Below, piece after piece: positions 50,266 to 59,086 of a stretch of DNA of 64,000 bases. The notes beneath the pieces are model-generated. The model was not told the DNA's origin and did not search any database. It saw only the letters and a list, made by a program, of their open reading frames with translations. The stretch is from a bacterium (GTDB taxonomy: Bacteria; Actinomycetota; Acidimicrobiia; Spongiisociales; Spongiisociaceae), in the NCBI GenBank assembly GCA_028820935.1, contig JAPPHZ010000032.1, forward strand, positions 1 through 64,000, in the 5' to 3' direction. A program made the position numbers and the translations under genes. The number at the start of each line of letters is the position of its first letter. Positions within the stretch are counted from its first letter, which is position 1.

Positions 50266-51041
50266 CTGGCACCGTTCCTGATCGGGAGGACGGCAACGCC
50301 ACTGTTGACGCTGACCACCTCGACGTTGGCTTGGTAGAACTCTCTTATGTACTCGGCGGTGAGGACCTGGGCTGCAGGACCGTCAGCGACCACCCGGCCG
50401 CCGGCCATGAGCAGGAGGCGGTCGGCGAACTGCCCGGCGAGGGTCAGGTCGTGCATGGCGGTGATGATCGTCATGGGGCGCTCCTCGCGCAGGTAGCCGA
50501 TCAACTCCAGGGCGTTCTGTCCCTGCCCGATGTCGAGAGCGCCGGTGGGTTCATCCAGCAGCAGGATGTCGGCCTGCTGGGCGATCGCCCTCGCCAGAAC
50601 CACCCGGCGGCGCTCCCCTCCGCTGAGCGCGGACATGCTGCGGTTGGCGAACGGCTCGAGGTCGAGCAGGGCCAGGGCCGAAGCGGCCACCGTCAGGTCG
50701 CCGCGGCCCTCGGTACCGAGGTAGGGGAGGTGGGGCGTCCTGCCCAGCAGGACGTATTCGGTCACCGTCATGCCCGGAGGGATCACCGGCTCCTGGGGAA
50801 CGAACGCCACGCAGCGGGCCCGGTCGCGGTGGCGGAGCGACCCGGCGTCTACTCCCCGCAGCAGGATGGATCCCGTGTGCTCCACGAGCCCGGCGATCGC
50901 CTTGAGCAATGTCGACTTGCCGGCGCCGTTCGGCCCCAGCAGCCCCAGCCACTCGCCTGCGTTCACGTCAAGGCTCAGCTCCCTGAGCACGGGCGCGCCG
51001 GGCCGGTAGGAGACCGATAGGCGGTCGATGACCACGCTCAT
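50262..51041 (-). CDS. btuD: Cobalamin ABC importer ATPase
   Basis: The 259-residue ATPase has Walker A GPNGAGKSTLLKAIAGL, signature ALSGGERRRVVLARAIA and Walker B ILLLDEPTGALD, as in FecE/BtuD-type importers. The riboswitch upstream and cobO downstream indicate corrinoid as cargo. The ATG overlaps the permease stop (ATGA). Confidence 0.88.
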   Translation of the reverse strand: MSVVIDRLSVSYRPGAPVLRELSLDVNAGEWLGLLGPNGAGKSTLLKAIAGLVEHTGSILLRGVDAGSLRHRDRARCVAFVPQEPVIPPGMTVTEYVLLGRTPHLPYLGTEGRGDLTVAASALALLDLEPFANRSMSALSGGERRRVVLARAIAQQADILLLDEPTGALDIGQGQNALELIGYLREERPMTIITAMHDLTLAGQFADRLLLMAGGRVVADGPAAQVLTAEYIREFYQANVEVVSVNSGVAVLPIRNGAR

Positions 51042-52081
51042 GCCACGTACCGCCGGCTGGTGCGTAGCACGACCATGAAGAACGGAGCTCCGACGAAGGC
51101 GGTAATGACCCCGATCGGGAGCTCCGCCGGGCTGGCCACGGTACGGGCGGCCAGGTCGGCAAGGATTAAGAACGCCGCCCCGGCCACGGCCGATATGGGT
51201 ATCAGGGATCGGTAACTGACGCCTACGAGCAGCCTGATGGTATGGGGGATCACGATGCCTACGAACCCGATCAGCCCGCTCACCGCCACGGCCGCGGCCG
51301 TGGCCAGCGTGGCGAGAACCACTACCGTGGTCCTCACCCGTAGGGCTGAGATGCCCAGGCTGTCCACCTCCTCGTCCCCCACGCTCATGACGTCCAGCAA
51401 CCGCCTGTGCAACACCAGCCCGGCGCCGCAGACGACCGCATACGGGACCAGAACCAGCACCTCACGCCATCCGGTAGTCGCCAGCAGGCCGAGGATCCAT
51501 GAGTAGACCTGGCGGATTGTGTCGGCGTTGCGCTGCAGGATGTAGGTCTGGACGGCTGTGAAGAAGGCGGCCACCGCCACTCCGGCCAGGATGAGCGAGA
51601 CCGCGCTCCGCCCTCCCATCGAACGGCCCACCGCATAGGTCAGGGCAACGGCGACCGAGGCGCCGACGAAGGCGGCGAGCGGGAGCAGTGAAGAGCCGGC
51701 CCCCGGAACCAGGGCGATCACCACCGTAGCCCCGAGACCGCCGCCGGCGGCTACCCCGAGGAGGTAGGGATCGGCCAGAGGATTCCGGAAGACGCCCTGG
51801 TAGGAAGCTCCGGCCAGGGATAGAAGGCCTCCCACGAGGCCCCCGAGAGCCACCCTGGGAAGGCGGATCTCCCAGATGATGGCCTGCTGGATCGACGAGA
51901 GCGTCGAGGGCCTCCCGGCCAGGCCGGCGCCGAGCAGCTCGTTGATCACCTGCCCCGGGCCTATTCCGGCGGGTCCGACCGTGATCCCGGCCAGCACCGC
52001 GCCCAGGAGCACCGCCAGCATCGTGGCCAGCCACCCCCACCGGAGGCGGACAGGCTCGAGACCGGTAGCCGGTTCGCCCAT
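51038..52081 (-). CDS. btuC: Cobalamin ABC importer permease
   Basis: The 347-residue protein is a FecCD-family permease with about ten membrane helices. GGLLSLAGASYQGVFRNPLA and LPRVALGGLVGG are family marks; GLIGFVGIVIPHTIRLLVG is the region that contacts the ATPase. It stands 7 bases downstream of the binding-protein gene. Confidence 0.9.
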   Translation of the reverse strand: MGEPATGLEPVRLRWGWLATMLAVLLGAVLAGITVGPAGIGPGQVINELLGAGLAGRPSTLSSIQQAIIWEIRLPRVALGGLVGGLLSLAGASYQGVFRNPLADPYLLGVAAGGGLGATVVIALVPGAGSSLLPLAAFVGASVAVALTYAVGRSMGGRSAVSLILAGVAVAAFFTAVQTYILQRNADTIRQVYSWILGLLATTGWREVLVLVPYAVVCGAGLVLHRRLLDVMSVGDEEVDSLGISALRVRTTVVVLATLATAAAVAVSGLIGFVGIVIPHTIRLLVGVSYRSLIPISAVAGAAFLILADLAARTVASPAELPIGVITAFVGAPFFMVVLRTSRRYVA

Positions 52082-52087
52082 CGATGC

Positions 52088-53182
52088 TCAACCCGCCTCG
52101 GACAGGGTTTGGAGGGTCTGTCCGATGAGCCTGACGAACTCGATCAACCTCGGTCCCCAACGGCTGGAGATGTCGTCGTCGACCTCGAACAGGTACCCGT
52201 TGCGGACTGCCTGCAGCTCGTCCCAGCCGGGCCGTTCGGAGATGGAGTCGGCGCTGGTCCCGCACCAGATCGCGCAGCCGTAGAAGATGATGTCGGGATC
52301 CGCCTCGAGGATGTACTCGGCGGACAGCTGCGGGTAGCCGTACCCGTCGGGATCGGCCGCATCCGCGATGTTCTCCAGCCCGAACAGGCCGTAGACGGTG
52401 CCGATGAAGGTACTGGAGGTGGCGGAGAAGAAGGTGTCCGAGATCTCGTGGTAGAAGGTGAGGCCGAGGCCGGGGTCGGCGTACCGGTCGACGAGACCGG
52501 CGATCTCGTCCTGTATGGAGGCCACGAGTTGCTCGGCCGCGCCGGAGTGTCCCGTGGCCGCCCCCGTCTGGCGCATCTGGCGGTAGGCGTCGTCCAGGCT
52601 TAGCGCAGCTTCGTGGATGAGTACCGGGATGCCCAGCGCCTCGAGGCCGGACGCTATCTCCTCGGGGTTCCCGGACATCACCACCAGGTCCGGTCCGTAG
52701 GCGGCGATCGCTTCGAGGTTGGGACGGAAACCGCTGAGTTCGGTGACCGGCGCCTCGGGCGGGTAGTTCGAGAACTCGTCCACCGCGATCACCTGGTCTC
52801 CGGCCCCGACCGCGAACAGCATCTCGGTCGCCGTGGGCGACAGCGAGACGATGGCTGCCGGCCGCTCCGGAATGACAACTCCTGCGACGGTGACCGGGAA
52901 GGCGGGCGCCTCGGTGGTCGATGTGGTCGGAGCCACGGTGGTCGTCGTGGTGGGTGCTTCCGTGGTGGTCGGGGCGGCTGTCGTTGTTGGTTCCGCAGCC
53001 GTCGTCGTGGGAGAAGCGGTCGTCGTTGTGGCAGCCGTGGTCGTCGTTGCCTGGGTCGTCGGACTCGTAGGAGCCGCCGTCGTCTCAGGCTGGGTGGTGG
53101 TGTCCTGGGTCTCACCGCCGCATGCGCCTGCGACCAGGAGCAGAGCGGCAAGGAGCAGTTGAAGTAGGTGTTTTCCTCGCAA
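52088..53182 (-). CDS. btuF: Cobalamin-binding lipoprotein with Thr-rich linker
   Basis: The 364-residue protein has a lipobox (LLLVAGACGG, Cys 21), a Thr/Pro/Ala linker of about 70 residues (TTTTAATTTTASPTTTAA) and a BtuF-like two-lobed domain: PAAIVSLSPTATEMLFAVGA, LEAIAAYGPDLVVMSGNPEE and EADPDIIFYGCAIWCGTSAD. The TTG start at 53182 is 8 bases after GGAGG. An ATG eight bases earlier is out of frame by one; eight instead of seven T would bring it in frame as MFFLRGKHLL. Function is supported by the riboswitch upstream. Confidence 0.9.
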   Translation of the reverse strand: MRGKHLLQLLLAALLLVAGACGGETQDTTTQPETTAAPTSPTTQATTTTAATTTTASPTTTAAEPTTTAAPTTTEAPTTTTTVAPTTSTTEAPAFPVTVAGVVIPERPAAIVSLSPTATEMLFAVGAGDQVIAVDEFSNYPPEAPVTELSGFRPNLEAIAAYGPDLVVMSGNPEEIASGLEALGIPVLIHEAALSLDDAYRQMRQTGAATGHSGAAEQLVASIQDEIAGLVDRYADPGLGLTFYHEISDTFFSATSSTFIGTVYGLFGLENIADAADPDGYGYPQLSAEYILEADPDIIFYGCAIWCGTSADSISERPGWDELQAVRNGYLFEVDDDISSRWGPRLIEFVRLIGQTLQTLSEAG

Positions 53183-53212
53183 AAAAACATCCTCCTTGAA
53201 TCAGGGAGGATG
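53181..53212 (-). terminator. Terminator/SD-sequestering hairpin at the btuF start
   Basis: On the minus strand CATCCTCC (53212-53205) pairs perfectly with GGAGGATG (53195-53188) around a 9-base loop and is followed at once by seven T (53187-53181). The right arm contains the btuF ribosome site. The same structure could thus stop transcription and hide the ribosome site, as the expression platform of the riboswitch. Confidence 0.75.
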
Positions 53213-53282
53213 AAGAGAGATCGTCGGGTTCCTGGGCGGGAACCTGCACGACCAACCCTTCCTCCGAGAGCTGATACGCGAC

Positions 53283-53410
53283 CATGGGTCAGGCGTCCTG
53301 GCTCGTCCTCACCCGGAGGGGGAGGCTTGACAGTTGCGGGACAGCGCCGGACTCACACCGGACTTCGCTGGTCCCCATGGCACCCGGTTGTCTCTCCGGG
53401 CCGAGACGTA
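53283..53410 (-). promoter_or_regulatory. Cobalamin riboswitch
   Basis: The minus strand reads GTCCGGCGCTGTCCCGCAAC (around 53357-53336), the conserved core of B12 aptamers, and later GAGCCAGGACGCCTGACC (about 53305-53288), the B12 box. An upstream GACAACCGGGTGCC stem fits the 5' domain. The aptamer ends about 75 bases before the btuF hairpin. It should turn the btuFCD-cobO operon off when adenosyl- or methylcobalamin is plentiful. The gap 53213-53282 is the linker between them. Confidence 0.9.
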
Positions 53411-53457
53411 CTATAGCGGTCGGCGGTCCGAGGTGATTCCCTGAAGAGGTTGTGCCC

Positions 53458-54558
53458 ATGAACGACGCTATAGCCCTATCGGAGATCCTCGAGCGGATCG
53501 GCCCTGCCGATGCCAAGGCGATGCGAAGCGCCGAGGCGAGGCAGATGAACCTGACCAAGCCCCCCGGCAGCCTCGGCCGGCTGGAGCACGTCTCGGTACA
53601 GCTGGCCGGGATCTTCGCCGCGGAACGGCCGGCGATCCGGGGCAAGGCGGTGATAGTTGCGGCCGGCGACCACGGCGTGGTCGCCCAAGGAGTCACGGGT
53701 TACCCGCAGGCGGTGACCGTCCAGATGGTTCGGAACTTCCTGGCGGGCGGTGCGGCAATCAGCGTCATGGCGCGCTTGGGGGGCGTGCGCCAGGTAGTCG
53801 TGGATGCGGGGATCGCGGCGGCCCGGCTCCCCGACCAGCCCGGACTCCGGAACCTGCGGATCGGGCGTGGAACGGCCGACATGAGCCGGGGGCCGGCCAT
53901 GTCCAGAGAGCAAGCGGTCCGCTGCCTCGAGGCCGGCGCGGCCCTGGCCAGGGAGGTTGCGGTGTCGGGCGCGGACCTGATAGCGGCCGGGGACATGGGC
54001 ATCGGCAATACCACCGCTTCCAGCGCCATCACTGCCGCATTGACCGGTAGGCCCGCCTCCGAGACAACGGGGGTAGGCACCGGTCGCAGCCCCGAGGAGC
54101 TACGCCATAAGGCGTCCGTGGTCGCGCGGGCGTTGGAGGTCAACGCCCCGGACCCGGGCGACCCGGTCGGCGTGCTTGCCAAGGTGGGCGGGTTCGAGAT
54201 CGGCGTGCTCGCCGGAGTGGTGCTGGGGGCGGCCTCCGAGCGGCGGGCGGTCGTGCTCGACGGGTTCATCTCGGGAGCGGCCGCTCTCATCGCCTACGGC
54301 CTGAGCCCGGCGGTCCGTGACTACCTGATCGCCTCCCACCGCTCCGCCGAGAAGGGCCACGGCGCCGTGCTGGCCCACATGCGACTCGATCCCCTCCTGG
54401 ACCTGGGGATGCGACTTGGGGAGGGAACCGGCGCGGTCCTGGCCATGGGCATCATCGAAGCCGCCGCGGCCTGCCTAGGCGGGATGGCCACCTTCGGGGA
54501 GGCGGGCGTCTCGGACCGCACCGCCGATAATCCGGTGTTGGAAGAGGCAGGGGGATGA
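53458..54558 (+). CDS. cobT: Nicotinate-nucleotide--dimethylbenzimidazole phosphoribosyltransferase
   Basis: The 366-residue enzyme makes alpha-ribazole phosphate, the lower ligand precursor. MNLTKPPGSLGRLEHVSVQL, VIVAAGDHGVVAQGV, AAGDMGIGNTTASSAITAAL and SAEKGHGAVLAHMRLDPLLD are the family blocks; the catalytic Glu is in the RLGEGTGAVLAM region. ATG 53458 is preferred over GTG 53452. It leads a plus-strand operon that diverges from btuF. Confidence 0.95.
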   Translation: MNDAIALSEILERIGPADAKAMRSAEARQMNLTKPPGSLGRLEHVSVQLAGIFAAERPAIRGKAVIVAAGDHGVVAQGVTGYPQAVTVQMVRNFLAGGAAISVMARLGGVRQVVVDAGIAAARLPDQPGLRNLRIGRGTADMSRGPAMSREQAVRCLEAGAALAREVAVSGADLIAAGDMGIGNTTASSAITAALTGRPASETTGVGTGRSPEELRHKASVVARALEVNAPDPGDPVGVLAKVGGFEIGVLAGVVLGAASERRAVVLDGFISGAAALIAYGLSPAVRDYLIASHRSAEKGHGAVLAHMRLDPLLDLGMRLGEGTGAVLAMGIIEAAAACLGGMATFGEAGVSDRTADNPVLEEAGG

Positions 54559-55478
54559 AGGGACTACGTGCCGCCATCGGCTTCCTGACCATCCTCCCCG
54601 CCGGGGCGCGGACTTCCACGGCCGGGCTGTCGAAGGCGCCGGCCTGGTTCCCGGTCGTGGGCCTCCTGCTGGGGGTGTCCGTCGCGGTGGTGGACGTGTT
54701 GTTCCGCCTGGCATATGTGATCCCCTGGTCCCCGACGGGTGTCCCCGAACTCGAGTCCATCCTGACCGGGCTCCGGGGTGCCCCGTTTTTCCTGGAGTTC
54801 GAGGCGGGCGGAGCGACGCCGGGTGTCCACGGGCTGGTGGGGTTCCAGGAGATTCCGGTCCTACTGGAGGGGGTGGTGCTCGTAGCCGTCCTGGCGCTAC
54901 TGACGCGCTGTCTCCACCTGGACGGCTTGATGGACACCTGCGATGCCCTGGCGGGTGGGCACGACCGGGAGCGGCGGCTGGAGATTCTGAGGGATCCCCA
55001 CGTTGGCGCCTTCGGGGTCGTCGCTGTCGTCCTCCTCCTGTTCGCCAAAGTCTCCGCGCTGGCCGCGCTACCCGGCGAGAGCCGGCTCTGGACGATCGTG
55101 CTGGTTCCCTGCCTGTCCCGTTGGGCCATCCTGGTCGTGATGGACCGGTTCCCCTACGTGCGGCAAGAGGGCCTCGGTGCGCCGTTCCTCCGCGGCGGCA
55201 GCCGGCGGAGCCTGGTGGTCGGTTCGGCCGTAGCCCTGTTGGCAACCGTGATCCTGACGGGTCCGGTTGGTTTACTGCTGGGGCTGGCGGCGGGCCTCGT
55301 CGCCTGGGCGGTCGGAGCGTGGGCGAAGCGACGCATCGGCGGCGTCACGGGTGACATCTACGGCGCAGCATGCGAAACGAGCGAAGCCGTGGTGCTCGCG
55401 CTGGCGGTGGTTCTCACCCAGCGAGATTCGGGGGCGCTCGTTTCACCGTTTCTCGCTCTCCTTGGCATGACTGTCTGA
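54555..55478 (+). CDS. cobS: Adenosylcobinamide-GDP ribazoletransferase
   Basis: The 307-residue membrane enzyme joins adenosylcobinamide-GDP and alpha-ribazole. RAAIGFLTILPAG begins it and HLDGLMDTCDALAGGHDRER, then RLEILRDPHVGAFGVVAVVL, is the metal-binding active region. It is about 55 residues longer than common CobS, due to an extra segment at about residues 52-100 (SPTGVPELESILTGLRGAPF and following). The ATG overlaps the cobT stop. Confidence 0.93.
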   Translation: MKGLRAAIGFLTILPAGARTSTAGLSKAPAWFPVVGLLLGVSVAVVDVLFRLAYVIPWSPTGVPELESILTGLRGAPFFLEFEAGGATPGVHGLVGFQEIPVLLEGVVLVAVLALLTRCLHLDGLMDTCDALAGGHDRERRLEILRDPHVGAFGVVAVVLLLFAKVSALAALPGESRLWTIVLVPCLSRWAILVVMDRFPYVRQEGLGAPFLRGGSRRSLVVGSAVALLATVILTGPVGLLLGLAAGLVAWAVGAWAKRRIGGVTGDIYGAACETSEAVVLALAVVLTQRDSGALVSPFLALLGMTV

Positions 55479-55489
55479 GGCCGGGCCGG

Positions 55490-56446
55490 ATGTGGTGGGG
55501 CGATTGGCGTATTGAAGCGGTGACCCTGGTCGTCGCGATCCTGGTGGACCTGGTAGCCCGGGAGGCGCCGTCCGCCATCCACCCGGTGGTCTGGATGGGC
55601 AAGCTGATCGCGTGGCTCGAACGACTCTCGCCCGGTCCCGATCGCATGTGGCCCTCGCTGGTCGCCGGCGTCGGGATGGCCGTCCTCGTGCCCGCCGTTG
55701 CCGGCGGCGTTGCCTGGCTCGCCACCTCTGCCCTACGCCAGTTCGGACCGATCGCCTATGTGTTGGTGGGGTCCGTCCTGCTCAGCACCACGTTCGCGGT
55801 CAGGGAACTGGGGCGTGCGGCCAACAGGACCCGCTCGGCCATGGAGTCGGGGGATGGGGAGGGTGCCCGGCGGAGCCTGCGCAGCCTGGTCAGCCGCGAT
55901 ACGCGGGCGCTGGCGCCCCCTCTGGTGGCGATGGCGGCCATCGAGTCCGTGGCGGAGAACACCACGGACAGCTTCGTCGGGCCGTGGCTGGCCTTCGCCC
56001 TGTTCGGCCTTCCGGGCGCCTTCGCCTACCGGGCGATCAACACCCTGGACAGCATGATCGGCTACCGGGGCAGGTACGAGTACCTTGGCAAGGCCGCTGC
56101 CAGGCTCGACGATCTGGTCAACCTGATCCCGGCCCGGCTGAGCGCTCTGTTGATGCTGGTGGCGGGCAGATTGCTCTGCGGGCTTCCGGCCGCCCGTGGC
56201 CGGCAGGTCGCCGTCCGGGACCGTAGGTCGACGGCGAGCCCGAACGCGGGCTGGACGATCGGCGCGGCGGCCGGGCTGCTGGGGGTGGTGCTCGAGAAAC
56301 CCGGTCACTACCGGATCGGGGATGGGCTGAGGGGTCCCGGTCACTCCGACATCGGCGCCGCTGTACGGCTCGGGTACGCGGTGTCGGCGGCGGCGTTGCC
56401 GGTGATGGTTGGCGTGCTCGCCCTCCGCGGATGGGTGTGGGGATAG
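55490..56446 (+). CDS. cbiB: Adenosylcobinamide-phosphate synthase
   Basis: The 318-residue membrane protein attaches the aminopropanol phosphate arm to adenosylcobyric acid. SAIHPVVWMGKLIAWLE, ESVAENTTDSFVGPWLAFAL, INTLDSMIGYRGRYEYLGKA and ARLDDLVNLIPARLSALL are diagnostic for CbiB/CobD. ATG 55490 lies 12 bases after the cobS stop. Confidence 0.95.
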   Translation: MWWGDWRIEAVTLVVAILVDLVAREAPSAIHPVVWMGKLIAWLERLSPGPDRMWPSLVAGVGMAVLVPAVAGGVAWLATSALRQFGPIAYVLVGSVLLSTTFAVRELGRAANRTRSAMESGDGEGARRSLRSLVSRDTRALAPPLVAMAAIESVAENTTDSFVGPWLAFALFGLPGAFAYRAINTLDSMIGYRGRYEYLGKAAARLDDLVNLIPARLSALLMLVAGRLLCGLPAARGRQVAVRDRRSTASPNAGWTIGAAAGLLGVVLEKPGHYRIGDGLRGPGHSDIGAAVRLGYAVSAAALPVMVGVLALRGWVWG

Positions 56447-56449
56447 CGG

Positions 56450-57535
56450 GTGCCGGACTCCCGCCCGGTCCATGGCGGTCTGGACATCGCCGAACTGGAG
56501 GCTCTCGGTCTGCGCCCCGACGAGGTGGTGGACTTCAGCGCCAGCATCAACCCCCTTGGCATCTCCCGGCGGGTGACCGAGGCTATCCGGAGGGTCGACC
56601 TGTCCGCCTACCCGGATCCCGAGTGCACCGAACTGCGTGACGCTCTGAGCGCGCATCTCGGAGTTCCACCGGACCGCATCCTGGTGGGAAACGGATCGAC
56701 GGAACTGATCCACCTCGTCACGAGCGCCCGGCTCCGCCGGGGTGGCCCCGCCGCCGTCTTCGCCCCGACCTTCGGCGAGTACGAGGCGGCCTGCCGCCTC
56801 CACCTGGTCGAGCCCCTTCCCATCCGGGCCGCCCCCGGAAGGGAGTTCCGCTGGGACATAGCGGAAGTCACGCATCTCCTTGCTGAGCTGCAGCCCAAGC
56901 TGGTCTTCATCTGCAACCCCAACAACCCGACCGGAACGTATCTGGAACGGAACGAGGTCGAGGCCTGTGCCCGGGCGGTGGGTGACAGTGGGCTGCTGGT
57001 GCTGGACGAGGCCTACGCGTCCTTCGTGGACGAGCGCTGGGATACGGCGCCCCTGCTGGAGACCGGCAACGTGGCGTTGGTTCGCTCCATGACCAAGCAG
57101 CACGGGCTCCCCGGCCTGCGGCTGGGGTACATGGTGGCGCCGGCCCGGATGGTGCGGGAAGTGAGGCGTTTCCAGTACACGTGGAGCGTGAACGCGGTCG
57201 CCCAGGCGGCGGGCGTTGCCGCCCTGGACGACCCGGACCACGTGGAGAAGGGCCGATCGGTCGTAAGGGCCGCCCGCGAGTACCTGGTGCGAGAGGTTCG
57301 TGGCCTCGGCCTGGCGTGTACGCCCCCGAGTGCCAACTTCCTGCTGGTCGAGGTCGGAAACGCCACGGCCCTCCGCCTTGAGCTACTGAGACGCCACCGC
57401 GTCTGCGTCCGCGACTGCACGTCGTTCGGTATGCCCGGCCACATCCGGATAGGCGTGAGAGGGATACAGGACAGCCACCGCCTGATCGATGCCTTGACCG
57501 ACGTCCTCGGTCGATCGTTGACCTCTGTCCACTGA
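56450..57535 (+). CDS. cobC: L-threonine-O-3-phosphate decarboxylase-like PLP enzyme
   Basis: The 361-residue aminotransferase-fold protein has HGGLDIAELEALGL, DFSASINPLGI, CNPNNPTGTYL, LDEAYASFVD and the PLP lysine in RSMTKQHGLPGLRLGY. These are marks of the Salmonella CobD / Pseudomonas CobC family, which makes the aminopropanol phosphate used by CbiB. GTG 56450 lies three bases after the cbiB stop. A histidinol-phosphate aminotransferase is the alternative by fold but not by context. Confidence 0.9.
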   Translation: MPDSRPVHGGLDIAELEALGLRPDEVVDFSASINPLGISRRVTEAIRRVDLSAYPDPECTELRDALSAHLGVPPDRILVGNGSTELIHLVTSARLRRGGPAAVFAPTFGEYEAACRLHLVEPLPIRAAPGREFRWDIAEVTHLLAELQPKLVFICNPNNPTGTYLERNEVEACARAVGDSGLLVLDEAYASFVDERWDTAPLLETGNVALVRSMTKQHGLPGLRLGYMVAPARMVREVRRFQYTWSVNAVAQAAGVAALDDPDHVEKGRSVVRAAREYLVREVRGLGLACTPPSANFLLVEVGNATALRLELLRRHRVCVRDCTSFGMPGHIRIGVRGIQDSHRLIDALTDVLGRSLTSVH

Positions 57536-57560
57536 CCGCCGACAGATAACCTGTCCGTCC

Positions 57561-59042
57561 ATGCGCGCCATCATGATCCAGGGGACCGCCTCGAGCGCCG
57601 GCAAGTCCCTGATCGTGGCAGGGCTCTGCCGTCTTGCCGTCCGGCGGGGCATGACCGTGTCCCCCTTCAAGCCCCAGAACATGTCCAACAACGCTGCGGC
57701 GTGTCCGGGCGGTGGCGAGATCGGCCGCGCCCAGGCCCTACAGGCCCGCGCCGCGGGGGTCCCGGCGCGCCCGGATCTGAACCCGGTCCTGATCAAGCCG
57801 CAGTCCGACCGTACGGCCCAGTTGATCGTCCGCGGGGAGCCATACGGTCTCCTCGAACCGGGTGACTACATCGGTGACCGCGGCGGGTTGCTCGACGTGG
57901 TCATCGACAGCTTCAACGGGCTGGTCGCCACCCACGACCTCGTGATCGTGGAGGGTGCAGGGAGCCCGGCCGAGACCAACCTCCGCAACCATGACATCGC
58001 CAACATGGGCTTCGCCCGCCGGGCCGGCGTGCCGGTCTGCATCGTCGGCGACATCGACCGGGGCGGGGTGATCGCCTCGCTCGTGGGCACCCACGCGGTG
58101 CTTGACCCGGCCGATGCGGCGATGGTGGCCGGGTTCGTGGTCAACAAGTTCCGGGGAGCCCGTCGCATTTTCGCACCCGGCGTGGAACTGATCGAGAGGC
58201 GCACCGGCTGGAAGTGCTTCGGCGTGGTCCCCTGGATAGCCGCGGCGGCCCGCCTGCCCTCGGAGGACGCGGTGGCCCTGCCCGAATCGGTTGCCTCGGC
58301 GACCCGGTCCTCGGGCGATCCGGACCCCCTCCGGGTGGCGGTTCCCCTGCTCGGCCGCATCGCCAACCACGACGACCTCGATCCCCTCCTCTCGGAGCCC
58401 GGCGTGGAGTGCCTGCTCATCCGGCCGGGCCGACCGATCCCGAGGGATGTCGACCTCATCCTGCTACCGGGCACCAAGTCGACGATCGGCGATCTGGACT
58501 TCTGCAGGGAGCAGGGGTGGGACCACGACATCATCGCCCATGCCCGCGGGGGCGGACGGGTATTCGGCATCTGCGGCGGGATGCAGATGCTGGGGCGGGC
58601 GGTCCACGACCCGAACGGTGTGGACGGACCCGCCCGCAGCGTGGCGGGTTTCGGACTGCTCGAAATCGAGACCACCATGGCGGACACCAAGATCGTCCGG
58701 GAGGCTGCGGGCCGGTGCGCTCTGTCCGGTGCGTCCGTCCACGGCTACGAGATCCACAACGGGCGGGTCACCGGTCCCGATCTGGACCGGCCGATGCTGC
58801 ACATTACCCACGGCCCCGACGGCGCGCAGAGCCCGAACGGACGGGTCGGAGGGGTCCATCTCCACGGGCTGTTCAACAGCGACGGATACCGGCGGGCCTG
58901 GCTGGCTCGCCTCGGCGCATCCGCCGACCCCGACCTCGAGTTTGCGACGGTGGTGGAGGAAGCCCTCGACGAGGTGGCTTCGGCCCTGGAGGACGCAATC
59001 GACGTTGACGCGCTGTTCGGCGCGTCCCTGGTCCCGCGTTAG
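57561..59042 (+). CDS. cobQ: Cobyric acid synthase
   Basis: The 493-residue enzyme amidates the corrin side chains using glutamine. QGTASSAGKSLIVAGLCRLA is the P-loop, SPFKPQNMSNNAA and GRAQALQARAAG follow, DIDRGGVIASLVGTHAVL lies mid-chain, and the class I amidotransferase domain has GICGGMQMLGRAV (nucleophile Cys) and the His in VHGYEIHNGR. Length is standard. It is the last gene of the cobT run. Confidence 0.96.
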   Translation: MRAIMIQGTASSAGKSLIVAGLCRLAVRRGMTVSPFKPQNMSNNAAACPGGGEIGRAQALQARAAGVPARPDLNPVLIKPQSDRTAQLIVRGEPYGLLEPGDYIGDRGGLLDVVIDSFNGLVATHDLVIVEGAGSPAETNLRNHDIANMGFARRAGVPVCIVGDIDRGGVIASLVGTHAVLDPADAAMVAGFVVNKFRGARRIFAPGVELIERRTGWKCFGVVPWIAAAARLPSEDAVALPESVASATRSSGDPDPLRVAVPLLGRIANHDDLDPLLSEPGVECLLIRPGRPIPRDVDLILLPGTKSTIGDLDFCREQGWDHDIIAHARGGGRVFGICGGMQMLGRAVHDPNGVDGPARSVAGFGLLEIETTMADTKIVREAAGRCALSGASVHGYEIHNGRVTGPDLDRPMLHITHGPDGAQSPNGRVGGVHLHGLFNSDGYRRAWLARLGASADPDLEFATVVEEALDEVASALEDAIDVDALFGASLVPR

Positions 59043-59086
59043 GCGGCGCCGGTCATTCTGGTCGTTCTGGGGAGAGGGCCGGCGAC

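Noticed and set aside
53213-53457. A second riboswitch on the plus strand for cobT
   Set aside because: The conserved aptamer words are all on the minus strand; nothing similar reads toward cobT.
55733-57241. 502-codon minus-strand frame opposite cbiB and cobC
   Set aside because: It overlaps two well-supported cobalamin genes and shows no motif.
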